A program made the translations under genes and the position numbers. Shown here piece by piece: positions 9,310-17,643 of a stretch of DNA of 50,656 nt (positions are counted from its first letter, which is position 1; each line of letters opens with the position of its first letter). This stretch comes from Methylococcaceae bacterium (GTDB lineage Bacteria > Pseudomonadota > Gammaproteobacteria > Methylococcales > Methylomonadaceae), in assembly GCA_030627205.1 (NCBI GenBank), contig DAOUSN010000015.1:1-50656 (forward strand). Reading direction: 5' to 3'. The notes below the pieces were generated by a model, which saw only the letters and a program-made list of their open reading frames with translations, did no database searches and was not told the DNA's origin.

Positions 9310-10401
9310 ATGATACCAATGGTCAACCTCAAAGCACAATATACTGAAATTAAAGATGAAATTGAAACGGGATTAGCTAAAACTTTAACAAATTGTACGT
9401 TTATTTTAGCTGAAAATGTACAGGCTTTTGAAAAAGAAGCCGCAAATTATTTAGGCGTAAAACATACAATAGGGGTTGCTTCAGGAACAGATGCGTTGCA
9501 CTTATCTTTATTAGCCATTGGTATTAAAGCAGGTGATGAAGTTATAACCACCGCCTTTACTTTTATTGCCACCGCAGAGGCAATAAAATATGTTGGAGCA
9601 ACTCCTGTATTTGTAGATATAGACCCTAAAACATTTAATATTAATCCACTTGAAATTGAAAAAGCCATTACCCCAAAAACTACCGCTATTATACCAGTAC
9701 ATTTATTTGGACAACCTATTGATTTAACCCCTATTAAACAACTCTGTGAGCAACATAACTTAAAACTCATCGAAGATTGCGCTCAATCATTTGGAGCAAC
9801 TATAGATGGGAAACAAACAGGTTCTATAGGTGAGGCTTCAGCTTATAGTTTTTTTCCCAGTAAAAATCTCGGTGCTTTTGGTGATGGTGGTTTAGTGGCA
9901 ACAAATTCTGATGACATTGCTAGAAAAATAAAACAATTACGTAATCATGGTTCTAATCAACGTTATTATCATGAGGTCATTGGTTTTAATAGTCGTTTAG
10001 ACGAGATCCAAGCAGTGGTATTACGAGCTAAATTAAAACGCATAGATAGTTATAATCAAGCCCGTCGTCATAGTGCACATTTATACTCACAATTAATGCA
10101 AGATTTACCGTTAACAACTCCTTTTGAAGATAATCTTGGACTACACGTTTACCATCAATATACCTTATTATCAGCGCGTCGTGATGAAATTTTACAGGGA
10201 TTACAACAACAAAATATCGGTTGTGCTATATATTACCCAGTACCTTTACATCAACAAACTGTTTTTAAACCTTACTATCATAACCTATCATTGCCTGTCA
10301 CTGAATTTGTTGCCGCTAATTGTTTATCATTACCTATTTGTGCCAATATTAATGATGAAACCATTGAAAAAATCACCACAACTATTAAGTCTTTATTGTA
10401 A
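9310..10401 (+). CDS. DegT/DnrJ/EryC1 sugar aminotransferase, probable GnnB-like
   Basis: A 363-residue PLP-dependent aminotransferase. The PLP-binding Lys lies in FPSKNLGAFGDGG, the DCAQ motif with the PLP-ring Asp is in LIEDCAQSFGA, and GVASGTDALHL binds the phosphate. A strong ribosome site (AGGAAAAGG, 9292-9300) precedes the ATG. It should transfer an amino group from glutamate to a nucleotide keto-sugar, most simply the 3-keto product of the preceding oxidoreductase. In Acidithiobacillus the gnnA-gnnB pair lies between lpxA and lpxB; here no lpx gene is adjacent, so the lipid A role needs support from elsewhere in the genome. Confidence 0.85.
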   Translation: MIPMVNLKAQYTEIKDEIETGLAKTLTNCTFILAENVQAFEKEAANYLGVKHTIGVASGTDALHLSLLAIGIKAGDEVITTAFTFIATAEAIKYVGATPVFVDIDPKTFNINPLEIEKAITPKTTAIIPVHLFGQPIDLTPIKQLCEQHNLKLIEDCAQSFGATIDGKQTGSIGEASAYSFFPSKNLGAFGDGGLVATNSDDIARKIKQLRNHGSNQRYYHEVIGFNSRLDEIQAVVLRAKLKRIDSYNQARRHSAHLYSQLMQDLPLTTPFEDNLGLHVYHQYTLLSARRDEILQGLQQQNIGCAIYYPVPLHQQTVFKPYYHNLSLPVTEFVAANCLSLPICANINDETIEKITTTIKSLL

Positions 10402-10415
10402 AAATAAAACAACAG

Positions 10416-11492
10416 TTAGATTATTCCTAATGGATTATCAGGTTCTATACCTATCATAAATGGAAGCTTTCTATCTTGATTAGTAATTTGATAAACTTTT
10501 CCTAACCAATTATTAAAAACTGATTTTGCCGTATCACGCCATGTATTATCAATATAGGCTAATACTTCATTTTCAGGAAAAGGTGGTAAAGCATCTTGTT
10601 TTTGTTTTGCAATAATCACTTCTTGTTGATAACGCTTGAATCTTTGAGTAACAACCTCACAAAAATAATGTTTTGGTAATGGAGGATAATCATTTCTAGT
10701 ATTTTTAAAAAAACATAACACTTCGCGTTTATATTCTTTTAACAAACTAATATCATCGTATTCAGGATGTCCTTGAAAATAAACTATTCTAAAACCATCA
10801 CTACTAACAGCAAGATGCACTCCTGCTTCTTCACTTTTCACTAAAACTTTAATCCCATGACTGATCATATCATCTTCAAAAATCTCATTAAAACGTGAAT
10901 GAGGCACATCAAAACGGGTATTACTTTCTGCAATTAGAGGATGTATAGGTAAACTTCGATTAACCACTATATGTGAAAAAACCCCCCAGCGTTTATTAGC
11001 TAATGGAATACGTTTAATTCCATGACAATACTGAATCAACGCATGAGTTGCAAGACAAGAACATAAGGTTGAAGTGACATTATTTTTTGCCCAATCAAAT
11101 ACTTCTGTCAAAGGTTGCCAAAAAGATTCTAACTCTAAATTAGCATGGGTAACATTTGCCCCACTAATAATCAGCGCGTCTAAACCATCGTGTTTAATTT
11201 GTGCAAAGGTTTCATAATATAAATCAATATGAATACGCATCTTTTCACCACGTTCTAAACCTTCAATAGTAAATAAGTGAACATGAAATTGGGCAATTTG
11301 ATTGCAAGCTCCAACAAGCCGCATAAATTGCCGCTCAGTAGCTTCTAAAGCTGCATCAGGCATCATATTTAAAATACCAATATGTAATTCTCGAATATCT
11401 TGCTGCCCTGCCCTATCTAAAGGTAAAATATTTTCCCCCTCATCAGCAAGACGTTTAAAGGTAGGTAAATGAGTATGAGCAACTAATGGCAT
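10416..11492 (-). CDS. metA: Homoserine O-acyltransferase, MetA family
   Basis: A 358-residue enzyme of the MetA (homoserine transsuccinylase, glutamine-amidotransferase-like) fold, activating homoserine for methionine synthesis. The nucleophile is Cys146 in CSCLATHA and the catalytic His and Glu lie in FQGHPEYD. RWGVFSH is also typical. It is about 50 residues longer than E. coli MetA (309). At the position equivalent to residue 111, which decides succinyl versus acetyl donor (Gly or Glu in studied enzymes), my alignment gives Thr in SGANVTH, so I do not assign the acyl donor. The start overlaps the upstream P-loop gene by 10 bases, indicating translational coupling. Confidence 0.9.
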   Translation of the reverse strand: MPLVAHTHLPTFKRLADEGENILPLDRAGQQDIRELHIGILNMMPDAALEATERQFMRLVGACNQIAQFHVHLFTIEGLERGEKMRIHIDLYYETFAQIKHDGLDALIISGANVTHANLELESFWQPLTEVFDWAKNNVTSTLCSCLATHALIQYCHGIKRIPLANKRWGVFSHIVVNRSLPIHPLIAESNTRFDVPHSRFNEIFEDDMISHGIKVLVKSEEAGVHLAVSSDGFRIVYFQGHPEYDDISLLKEYKREVLCFFKNTRNDYPPLPKHYFCEVVTQRFKRYQQEVIIAKQKQDALPPFPENEVLAYIDNTWRDTAKSVFNNWLGKVYQITNQDRKLPFMIGIEPDNPLGII

Positions 11493-12343
11493 AAAACACG
11501 GCTTTGTTTAGTAATTGCATTCGCAATCAGTTGAATGAAATCAGTCTCATTAGTGACATTAGCAATTTCATCCGCTCCTAATGTATAACCATATTTCTGA
11601 GCAATTGCTTCATAACGTGGCAGGCGAGATTTAAATAAACACGGAAATATCCAACTAACAAATTCATCAGGAGAAATTTGTTCTACCTCTGTATAATCTT
11701 TAAGAAACATAAATTCATCTAAATGTCCATCTAAAAAACTTTCCCGATAATATAAAGGCTTAGGATTATTTTTTGCTCGCTCAATAATTGTTTGCTCTAA
11801 TGTAGGTGGAATTTTAATATAAATAATTAAACTATGTTTAGCTAAAGTTTCTAAAACCTCAGGTGACTCTAATTCACAAACACTACCACCAGCATCATTT
11901 AAAAAACAAGGGTAATTATAAATAGTATTTGCTTTTTGAATAAAAGCAGGTACATCCAGCATTGCCTTAATTTCAGCCTGTAAATGGAGTTGTTGGCGAT
12001 ATTTAAATTCAGCTAGTGGTAAACCATTTTCCTTGGTATTACCTAATTTTCCTAAAAAGCAGGCCACTGCGGTCAAATTATTAACCGTAATATTATTACA
12101 AATATAAATGGAATCAGATAATAACAATTTTCGTAAAAAAGGGACACACATCGCCTGACGCTTAATATTATCTAAAATAGCTTCATTTAGATATTTAGTA
12201 CCAATTCGATAATCACCTGAGTAATGAAACCATTTATTATTAGGTAATTTATTCGCAAGAGTGGTTTTGCCTGCCCCTGACATTGCTAACAAAGTAATAC
12301 TTTTATTTTCCCAGTTTAAAAATTGCTCTGCTGTCATCTGCAT
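11483..12343 (-). CDS. P-loop ATPase/kinase-like protein of unknown function, coupled to metA
   Basis: A 286-residue soluble protein with a clear Walker A near its start (AMSGAGKTTLANKL, about residues 19-32). The next segments (WFHYSGDYRIGTKYL) resemble the substrate region of small-molecule kinases or shikimate-kinase-like P-loop proteins, but I cannot name the substrate. The middle holds ICNNITVNNLTAVACFLGKLG and DAGGSVCELESPE. It overlaps metA by 10 bases and follows the small acidic gene by 5, so the three are one operon. A link to methionine metabolism is suggested by context only. Confidence 0.75.
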   Translation of the reverse strand: MQMTAEQFLNWENKSITLLAMSGAGKTTLANKLPNNKWFHYSGDYRIGTKYLNEAILDNIKRQAMCVPFLRKLLLSDSIYICNNITVNNLTAVACFLGKLGNTKENGLPLAEFKYRQQLHLQAEIKAMLDVPAFIQKANTIYNYPCFLNDAGGSVCELESPEVLETLAKHSLIIYIKIPPTLEQTIIERAKNNPKPLYYRESFLDGHLDEFMFLKDYTEVEQISPDEFVSWIFPCLFKSRLPRYEAIAQKYGYTLGADEIANVTNETDFIQLIANAITKQSRVLCH

Positions 12344-12348
12344 AATAA

Positions 12349-12660
12349 CTAACCTGTTTTATCTAACATATCAGCTAAATTCATATTTTCATTGTTTAAA
12401 TCAAAATGCGTATCAGGGTCTGAATATCCTAAATCATCAAGTTCTAAATTACCATAAGGCGCGCTCCAATCTTCAGGCGCTTCAATATAATCAAATGTTG
12501 AGTTATACCAACTATCTTTATCATAGCTACCTATTTCACCATTTAAATATTGCACATCAATACTGTCATTATCAGTATCTATAGCGACTACCTTAAAATT
12601 TAAGCTATTTTCTACATCTTTATACCAGCTTTCAATTACTGGATCTGTAATCGTTGCCAT
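12349..12660 (-). CDS. Small acidic conserved protein (DUF6763-like)
   Basis: A 103-residue, strongly acidic protein with no signal peptide or membrane segment. The pattern WYKDVENSLNFKVVAIDTD, then DSIDVQYLNGEIGSYD, then the aromatic PEDWSAPYG, is like a small SH3/Tudor-type beta domain found in many gammaproteobacteria and listed, to my recollection, as DUF6763. The function is unknown. A strong ribosome site (AGAAGGTG, just above 12660 on the minus strand) supports the start. It is the first gene of the operon leading to the P-loop protein and metA. Confidence 0.75.
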   Translation of the reverse strand: MATITDPVIESWYKDVENSLNFKVVAIDTDNDSIDVQYLNGEIGSYDKDSWYNSTFDYIEAPEDWSAPYGNLELDDLGYSDPDTHFDLNNENMNLADMLDKTG

Positions 12661-12720
12661 TGCGACACCTTCTTAGTTGAGTTAATCTAAGCTGACCAAT
12701 TTATACAATTTGAGGAAGCT

Positions 12721-13611
12721 ATGGCAAGCACTAATCATAAAATTTTATTTCGTTTAATTTTTCTGATGGTTAAACTTATTATAAAACATCCGTCGATGTT
12801 GTTGTTTTTTTTACTATTCCCAGTCGGATGGTACAGTTATGAAATCTTTATTGCTCGCCCCGCATTAAGTTTTCAAGGCGTTCCGCAAGCGCAAAGTTGG
12901 CTGTCACCGTCAACATGGGTACGAACGTTAAGAAGTGATGCTTTTTTAGTCGGTTATTCTGATATTCGTGGTAATCCACTCTGGGTAAGTTATAAAATTA
13001 ATATGGTTTCTAAAAGTGCTAAACGTTTAAAAAGACCGTCAACATTTAAACCAGATTGGCGTAGTATTAATAAGGTAATTTATAAAGATTACACGCACAG
13101 TGGTTACGATAGAGGTCACATGGCACCTAATTATGCAATTAGCCGTTTATTTGGTAAACAAGCGCAATTAGAAACCTTTATCATGACTAATATTACCCCA
13201 CAAAAACCAAATTTAAATCGAAAACTCTGGCAACGACTAGAAGCGGCTGAAATTAAACATTTTACTAAATTTGCAAAAAATGTATGGGTAACAACCGGAA
13301 CAGTATTTACTGGTACTAAAACGTATTTAAAAAATGCTTCAAATGTAGAAATTCCCGACGCCTTTTATAAAATTTATGCGATTCAAACTAAAAAATCTAA
13401 ACCAAAACTATTAGCATTTTTAATCCCTCAAAATGTTAAAGGCAATGAATCATTAGCTAAATTTGTAGTAACTGTTGATAAAATTGAATTGTTAACAGGA
13501 TTCGATTTTTTTCATGAACTTGATGATACCCTAGAAGATAAACTAGAAAGCGAAATTAACAGTCAAAATTGGCAGCTTGCAAAAGTAGCAAATAAACCTT
13601 CACGGTATTAA
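12721..13611 (+). CDS. Membrane-anchored DNA/RNA non-specific endonuclease (NUC1 family)
   Basis: A 296-residue beta-beta-alpha-metal nuclease. The catalytic signature DRGHMAP (His is the general base) lies near residue 138 in SGYDRGHMAPNY. The metal-binding Asn is in TPQKPNLNRKLW, near 162. A hydrophobic N-terminal segment (about residues 13-45) should anchor it, probably with the nuclease in the periplasm. GAGGAAGCT just before the ATG is a good ribosome site. A HAD phosphatase gene begins 5 bases after its stop. The likely role is degradation of incoming or extracellular nucleic acid for nutrition or as a barrier; no inhibitor gene is adjacent. Confidence 0.88.
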   Translation: MASTNHKILFRLIFLMVKLIIKHPSMLLFFLLFPVGWYSYEIFIARPALSFQGVPQAQSWLSPSTWVRTLRSDAFLVGYSDIRGNPLWVSYKINMVSKSAKRLKRPSTFKPDWRSINKVIYKDYTHSGYDRGHMAPNYAISRLFGKQAQLETFIMTNITPQKPNLNRKLWQRLEAAEIKHFTKFAKNVWVTTGTVFTGTKTYLKNASNVEIPDAFYKIYAIQTKKSKPKLLAFLIPQNVKGNESLAKFVVTVDKIELLTGFDFFHELDDTLEDKLESEINSQNWQLAKVANKPSRY

Positions 13612-13616
13612 TTTTC

Positions 13617-14294
13617 ATGTCTATATTTCCTAATTTCTCAGCGATTATTTTTGATATGGACGGGTTGGTACTTGATACAGAAATTACTTATTTACAAGCA
13701 TGGCAACAAGCAGTACAAAAAATGGGTTATCAATTGGACGAGCATTTTTTCTTATCTTTATCAGGTTTAGATTCAGCGACAGTTAAAAACCGTTTGCTCG
13801 AGTACTGTGGCTCAAAATTCAATTTAAATTATTTCCATAAACTAAGCAGTCATTATTGGTATGCTAATGTACGCCAACATGGAATTAAAAAGAAAAAGGG
13901 CTTAGAATCATTATTGAATGTTATAAAAATATATAAAATACCTTATTGTTTAGCAACAAACAGTATTGAAACTAACGCGCGAGAATGCCTTGCATTTGCA
14001 AATCTTACTGAGACGTTTAAATTAATCATTAGCCGCGATCAAGTTAAACAGGGAAAACCTGCACCTGATATTTTTTTAAAAGCTGCCAAATTATTACAAC
14101 AACCAATTAATAATTGTTTAGTTTTAGAAGATTCCTTAATAGGCATTAAAGCGGCACAGCGAGCAGGTGCGTACTCAATACTTATCCCTTCACAACCAAT
14201 GCAACCAAATGAACAATTAATTAGCCATAAAGCAATTTTTAATGACCTAACAGAAGTTTCAAAATTTATCTTGGTAAATCGCCCCAAAATTTAA
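13617..14294 (+). CDS. HAD-superfamily hydrolase (phosphoglycolate phosphatase / beta-phosphoglucomutase type)
   Basis: A 225-residue HAD phosphatase with motif I DMDGLVLDTE (nucleophile Asp at about residue 15), an alpha-helical cap of subclass I, motif II Ser/Thr in LATNS, motif III Lys in QGKPAPDIF, and motif IV in LEDSLIGIKAA. The family acts on small sugar or glycolate phosphates and the sequence does not fix the substrate. It starts 5 bases after the nuclease gene and precedes the methanopterin gene, so cotranscription is likely. Confidence 0.85.
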   Translation: MSIFPNFSAIIFDMDGLVLDTEITYLQAWQQAVQKMGYQLDEHFFLSLSGLDSATVKNRLLEYCGSKFNLNYFHKLSSHYWYANVRQHGIKKKKGLESLLNVIKIYKIPYCLATNSIETNARECLAFANLTETFKLIISRDQVKQGKPAPDIFLKAAKLLQQPINNCLVLEDSLIGIKAAQRAGAYSILIPSQPMQPNEQLISHKAIFNDLTEVSKFILVNRPKI

Positions 14295-14341
14295 ACGCTT
14301 ACTGTATAATTTTCTCTTTGCAAAACTATTTGGATTATCAC

Positions 14342-15292
14342 TTGATTAACAAAGTTTCTGTCATTGCACCCGCTAGATTACACATGGGATTTATAGATTT
14401 AAGCGGATCATTAGGACGACATTTTGGTAGTATTGGTGTCGCACTTACTGAAATCAACACCAATTTAACCCTTAAATATGCCAAAGAACTTACTATTAGC
14501 GGCTGTGCACCACAGCGAAGTGAAAAAACCTTAAACCATTTTTGTAATGTCCTTAATGTTTCTAATAAACTCCACCTAAATTTTAAATCTAGTATTCCCG
14601 AACATATCGGTCTAGGTTCAGGAACGCAACTTTCCTTAGCCATTGGTTCAGCTTTAAACAGTTTTTATCAGTTAGGGCTTAGTGTTCGCGACATCGCAAT
14701 TTTAAGCGATAGAGGCGCGCGCTCAGGCATTGGTATTGGTGTATTTGAACAAGGTGGCTTAGTCGTTGACGGTGGCCGAGGAAAACAAACACAAATCCCA
14801 CCTATTATCTCACAACTCTCTATTCCAGATGATTGGTATTTCTTATTAGTGTTTGATAAACGAGGTCAGGGGCTACATGGAGAACAAGAAATTCAAGCAT
14901 TTAAAGAATTACCTCCTTTTCCTAAAGCAGAAGCCGCTAATTTGTGCTATTTACTTTTAATGCAAGGATTACCCGCAGTTGTAGAAAATAATCTTGAATT
15001 ATTTGGAAAGACTATTACTCACTTGCAACAATCAGTAGGACAATATTTTGCCAGTGTACAAGGCGGTATTTTTGCCAGTCCAGAGGTTGCAAACGTTATG
15101 ATATGGTTACAACAACAAGGGGCTGTTGCTATAGGTCAAACCTCATGGGGGCCTACAGGTTTTTGTGCGGTTAAAGGAAAGAAAAAAGCACAATCATTAA
15201 TTGTTAAACTCAAAAAGAATCAAACAGAAACCAATCTTTATTTTCAAGTAACCCGCGTTAAAAATAGTGCGGCAGAAATTCAGTTTTCCTAA
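14342..15292 (+). CDS. Beta-ribofuranosylaminobenzene 5'-phosphate synthase (methanopterin biosynthesis)
   Basis: A GHMP-kinase-like enzyme of about 316 residues that condenses 4-hydroxybenzoate or 4-aminobenzoate with PRPP in the first committed step of (tetrahydro)methanopterin synthesis. Family marks are APARLHMGFIDLSGSLGR at the N-terminus, HIGLGSGTQLSLAIG, the GARSGIGIGVFEQGG loop and the C-terminal GQTSWGPTGF. There is no ATG before the conserved start. The frame is open from a TTG at 14318, but the TTG at 14342, with GGA at 14331-14333, gives an N-terminus of family length, so I chose it. The gene marks the H4MPT C1 pathway of methylotrophs. No other gene of that pathway is in the window. 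Confidence 0.88.
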   Translation: MINKVSVIAPARLHMGFIDLSGSLGRHFGSIGVALTEINTNLTLKYAKELTISGCAPQRSEKTLNHFCNVLNVSNKLHLNFKSSIPEHIGLGSGTQLSLAIGSALNSFYQLGLSVRDIAILSDRGARSGIGIGVFEQGGLVVDGGRGKQTQIPPIISQLSIPDDWYFLLVFDKRGQGLHGEQEIQAFKELPPFPKAEAANLCYLLLMQGLPAVVENNLELFGKTITHLQQSVGQYFASVQGGIFASPEVANVMIWLQQQGAVAIGQTSWGPTGFCAVKGKKKAQSLIVKLKKNQTETNLYFQVTRVKNSAAEIQFS

Positions 15293-15309
15293 TAAATTAA
15301 GGATATTTT

Positions 15310-16137
15310 ATGATAAAAGTTGCTTCACTTCGTTACGGAGTTATTTTTAAAAAAGCCTTTTGTGATGTTGAGATTTTCACAGGATTTGTACGTGATGTTT
15401 TAGGGATAAAAATAGAAATAGATAAAGTTGAAACCGAAAAATCTTTTGAAGAAGCTGTAGGTAAAGTACAACCCCGTTTTGATTTATACGCTGAAGATAA
15501 AAAAAATCGTATTATTATTGATATTCAACATGAACGGCATACCGATCATTATGACCGCTTTTTACATTACCATTGCGTTGCTTTATTAGAACAAATCAAA
15601 AATTCCTATGATTATAGCCCTTGTTTTAATGTTTATACCATCGTAGTTTTAACCTCAGGTGATCGACATAAAAAAGACGTACTCGTCAGTAATTTTGCCC
15701 CTCAAGATTTAGAGGGGAATTATATTGATGAAATCACTCATAAGATTATTTTTTTATGCCCTAAGTATGTTAATGAAAAAACACCAAACCCTCTAAAAGA
15801 ATGGTTACAAGTTATTAACGACAGTTTAGATGGTCAGATTGATGAATCAAATTATCATTTAAGTGAAGTCTTAAAAATATTTTCACATATCGAACAAAAT
15901 GATATTTCACCAGAAGAAAAATCACGAATGATTGAAGAGTATAGTTTTGAAGAACTAAAAAAATCTGAATATAAGAAAGGGATAGAGCAAGGTTTAGAAC
16001 AAGGGATTCAACAAGAAAAAATAGATATAGCAAAAGTGATGTTAAAAAAAGGACTTGATTATAAAATAATTATAGAGTTAACTGATTTAAACGAAACCAC
16101 CATATTAAAACTATCTGCTGAGGAGAAGTTAAGATGA
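15310..16137 (+). CDS. Rpn-family PD-(D/E)XK nuclease / transposase-like protein, copy 1
   Basis: A 275-residue member of the Rpn (recombination-promoting nuclease, PDDEXK_2) family. The nuclease core shows Asp in RFDLYAED followed by the acidic-x-Gln site in IIIDIQHE. The C-terminus has the family's repeated KKGIEQGLEQGIQQEK segment and a short helical tail. AAGGA at 15299-15303 serves as ribosome site. It overlaps copy 2 by 4 bases (ATGA), and the two start with an almost identical stretch. Rpn proteins have been linked to RecA-independent transfer of DNA segments and may act in defence. All expected active-site residues remain in this copy. Confidence 0.85.
   Translation: MIKVASLRYGVIFKKAFCDVEIFTGFVRDVLGIKIEIDKVETEKSFEEAVGKVQPRFDLYAEDKKNRIIIDIQHERHTDHYDRFLHYHCVALLEQIKNSYDYSPCFNVYTIVVLTSGDRHKKDVLVSNFAPQDLEGNYIDEITHKIIFLCPKYVNEKTPNPLKEWLQVINDSLDGQIDESNYHLSEVLKIFSHIEQNDISPEEKSRMIEEYSFEELKKSEYKKGIEQGLEQGIQQEKIDIAKVMLKKGLDYKIIIELTDLNETTILKLSAEEKLR
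15322..15370 (+). repeat. 49-bp perfect direct repeat, copy 1
   Basis: Bases 15322-15370 are identical to 16146-16194. The repeat encodes ASLRYGVIFKKAFCDV near the N-terminus of both Rpn-family genes. Because flanking codons have diverged much more, either gene conversion or strong constraint has kept this part identical. Confidence 0.9.
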
Positions 16138-16958
16138 TAGAAGTCGCTTCACTTCGTTACGGAGTTATTTTTAAAAAAGCCTTTTGTGATGTTGCTATTT
16201 TTACTGGATTTGTCCGAGATACACTAGGAATTACCCTGAAAATAGATAAAGTAGGTACTAAAAAAACCTTTGATATTCAAGCAGGAAAAATTCAGCCTCG
16301 TTTTGATTTATATGCTGAAGATAAGAAAAATAAGGTGATTGTTAATATTCAACACGAAAATCATAGTGACCATTATGAGCGTTTTTTATATTTTCATGGT
16401 ATTGAGTTATTAGAAAAAATTCAAAAATCCTCTAATTACCATTTGAATATCAGTGTTTATACAATTGTGGTCTTAACTTCAAGTGATCGATATAAGAAAG
16501 ACGTTCTTATTACCCGTTTCGACCCTTGCGATTTAACAGGGCATTATGTCAAAGCCATTCCCCATAAAATTGTATTTTTATGTCCTCGCTATGTCAATAA
16601 AAAAACTCCTCAACCATTAAACCAATGGTTACAAGCAATTGAAGATAGTTTAGATGGACAAGTTGAAGAAAAAAATTACTCTCTTTCTGAAATATCACAA
16701 CTTTTTTCTATTATTGCTCAAGATAATATTTCAGATGAAGAAGAAATCTTATTAATTGATGAGTATCATCTTGAAAAAATTAAACAAACGCAATTTATAG
16801 GAAATTTGAAATTAGAAGAAAAACAAGGAATTGAAAAAGGAAAATTAGTTGAAAAATTAAATATGGCAATAACTATGTTAAAAGAAGATTTTGAGTTAAA
16901 TATTATTGCTAAAATAACAGGATTAGATCACGAAGTTATTTTAAAATTAAAGATTTAA
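16134..16958 (+). CDS. Rpn-family PD-(D/E)XK protein, copy 2, altered active site
   Basis: A 274-residue paralogue of the preceding gene, translationally coupled to it (overlapping ATGA) with GAGGAGAAG just upstream. The core reads RFDLYAED then VIVNIQHE: the acidic residue of the (D/E)-x-Gln site has become Asn, so nuclease activity is probably reduced or lost, while copy 1 keeps Asp. The first 50 bases after the start are nearly identical to copy 1 (49-bp perfect repeat), but the rest has diverged. It may be a partner or decoy for copy 1, or simply a decaying duplicate. Confidence 0.83.
   Translation: MIEVASLRYGVIFKKAFCDVAIFTGFVRDTLGITLKIDKVGTKKTFDIQAGKIQPRFDLYAEDKKNKVIVNIQHENHSDHYERFLYFHGIELLEKIQKSSNYHLNISVYTIVVLTSSDRYKKDVLITRFDPCDLTGHYVKAIPHKIVFLCPRYVNKKTPQPLNQWLQAIEDSLDGQVEEKNYSLSEISQLFSIIAQDNISDEEEILLIDEYHLEKIKQTQFIGNLKLEEKQGIEKGKLVEKLNMAITMLKEDFELNIIAKITGLDHEVILKLKI
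16146..16194 (+). repeat. 49-bp perfect direct repeat, copy 2
   Basis: Second copy of the repeat at 15322-15370, 824 bases further on. Recombination between the two would fuse the tandem genes into one. Confidence 0.9.
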
Positions 16959-17083
16959 ATTAAAACAAAACCACAACTTTTTACACAGCAATATTTACAT
17001 GGATACCCGACCTAACTGTTATTTAAAACTTACACTAGCAGCCTATAGTTAAATCATCTGCCATCAACGACAATCATAACATT

Positions 17084-17632
17084 ATGCCTAAAAAACCTAC
17101 TATATTAAATCGTAAACCTGTCTGTCACAGTCGTTTATTTGCTATTGAAACACTGGAAATAGCTTTCAGTAATGGTACACATTGTCATTATGAACGTTTA
17201 AAACGCAATGGTGGTAATGGGGCAGTATTAATTATACCACTATTAGATGATGAAACCGTGCTACTCATTAGAGAATATTCAGCAGGTGTAGATCGTTACG
17301 AATTAGGCTTACCTAAAGGAAAAATTGATGATAACGAAACCGTTTTAGAGGCTGCCAATCGTGAATTAAAAGAAGAAGTTGGTTATGGTGCAAAGATATT
17401 GCATCCCCTAACCACCTTAACATTAGCTCCAGCTTATATGGAACATGATATTAATGTGATTGTTGCCCGTAATTTATATCCTGAAAAATTAGTCGGTGAT
17501 GAACCCGAACCGTTGGAAGTTATTCCTTGGAAATTAGCGAATATTAATGAACTTTTGGCGACACAAGAATGCAGCGAAGCCCGCTCTATTGCCGCCCTTT
17601 ATATGGCAGCCGATTATCTACGTTCTATTTGA
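17084..17632 (+). CDS. nudE: NudE-type Nudix hydrolase (ADP-sugar/dinucleotide pyrophosphatase)
   Basis: A 182-residue Nudix protein close to E. coli NudE (186 residues), which hydrolyses ADP-ribose, NADH and AppA-type compounds. The Nudix box is complete: GKIDDNETVLEAANRELKEE, followed by VGY. LIREYSAGVDRYELGLPKG upstream of it is typical of NudE. The C-terminal SEARSIAALYMAADYL also fits. It starts a probable operon: the lipoprotein gene begins 11 bases later. No strong ribosome site precedes the ATG. Confidence 0.88.
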   Translation: MPKKPTILNRKPVCHSRLFAIETLEIAFSNGTHCHYERLKRNGGNGAVLIIPLLDDETVLLIREYSAGVDRYELGLPKGKIDDNETVLEAANRELKEEVGYGAKILHPLTTLTLAPAYMEHDINVIVARNLYPEKLVGDEPEPLEVIPWKLANINELLATQECSEARSIAALYMAADYLRSI

Positions 17633-17643
17633 TAGGGCAAATA

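Noticed and set aside
10124-10459. Plus-strand frame of 111 codons at the end of the aminotransferase gene
   Set aside because: It overlaps the well-supported aminotransferase in another frame and runs into the end of metA.
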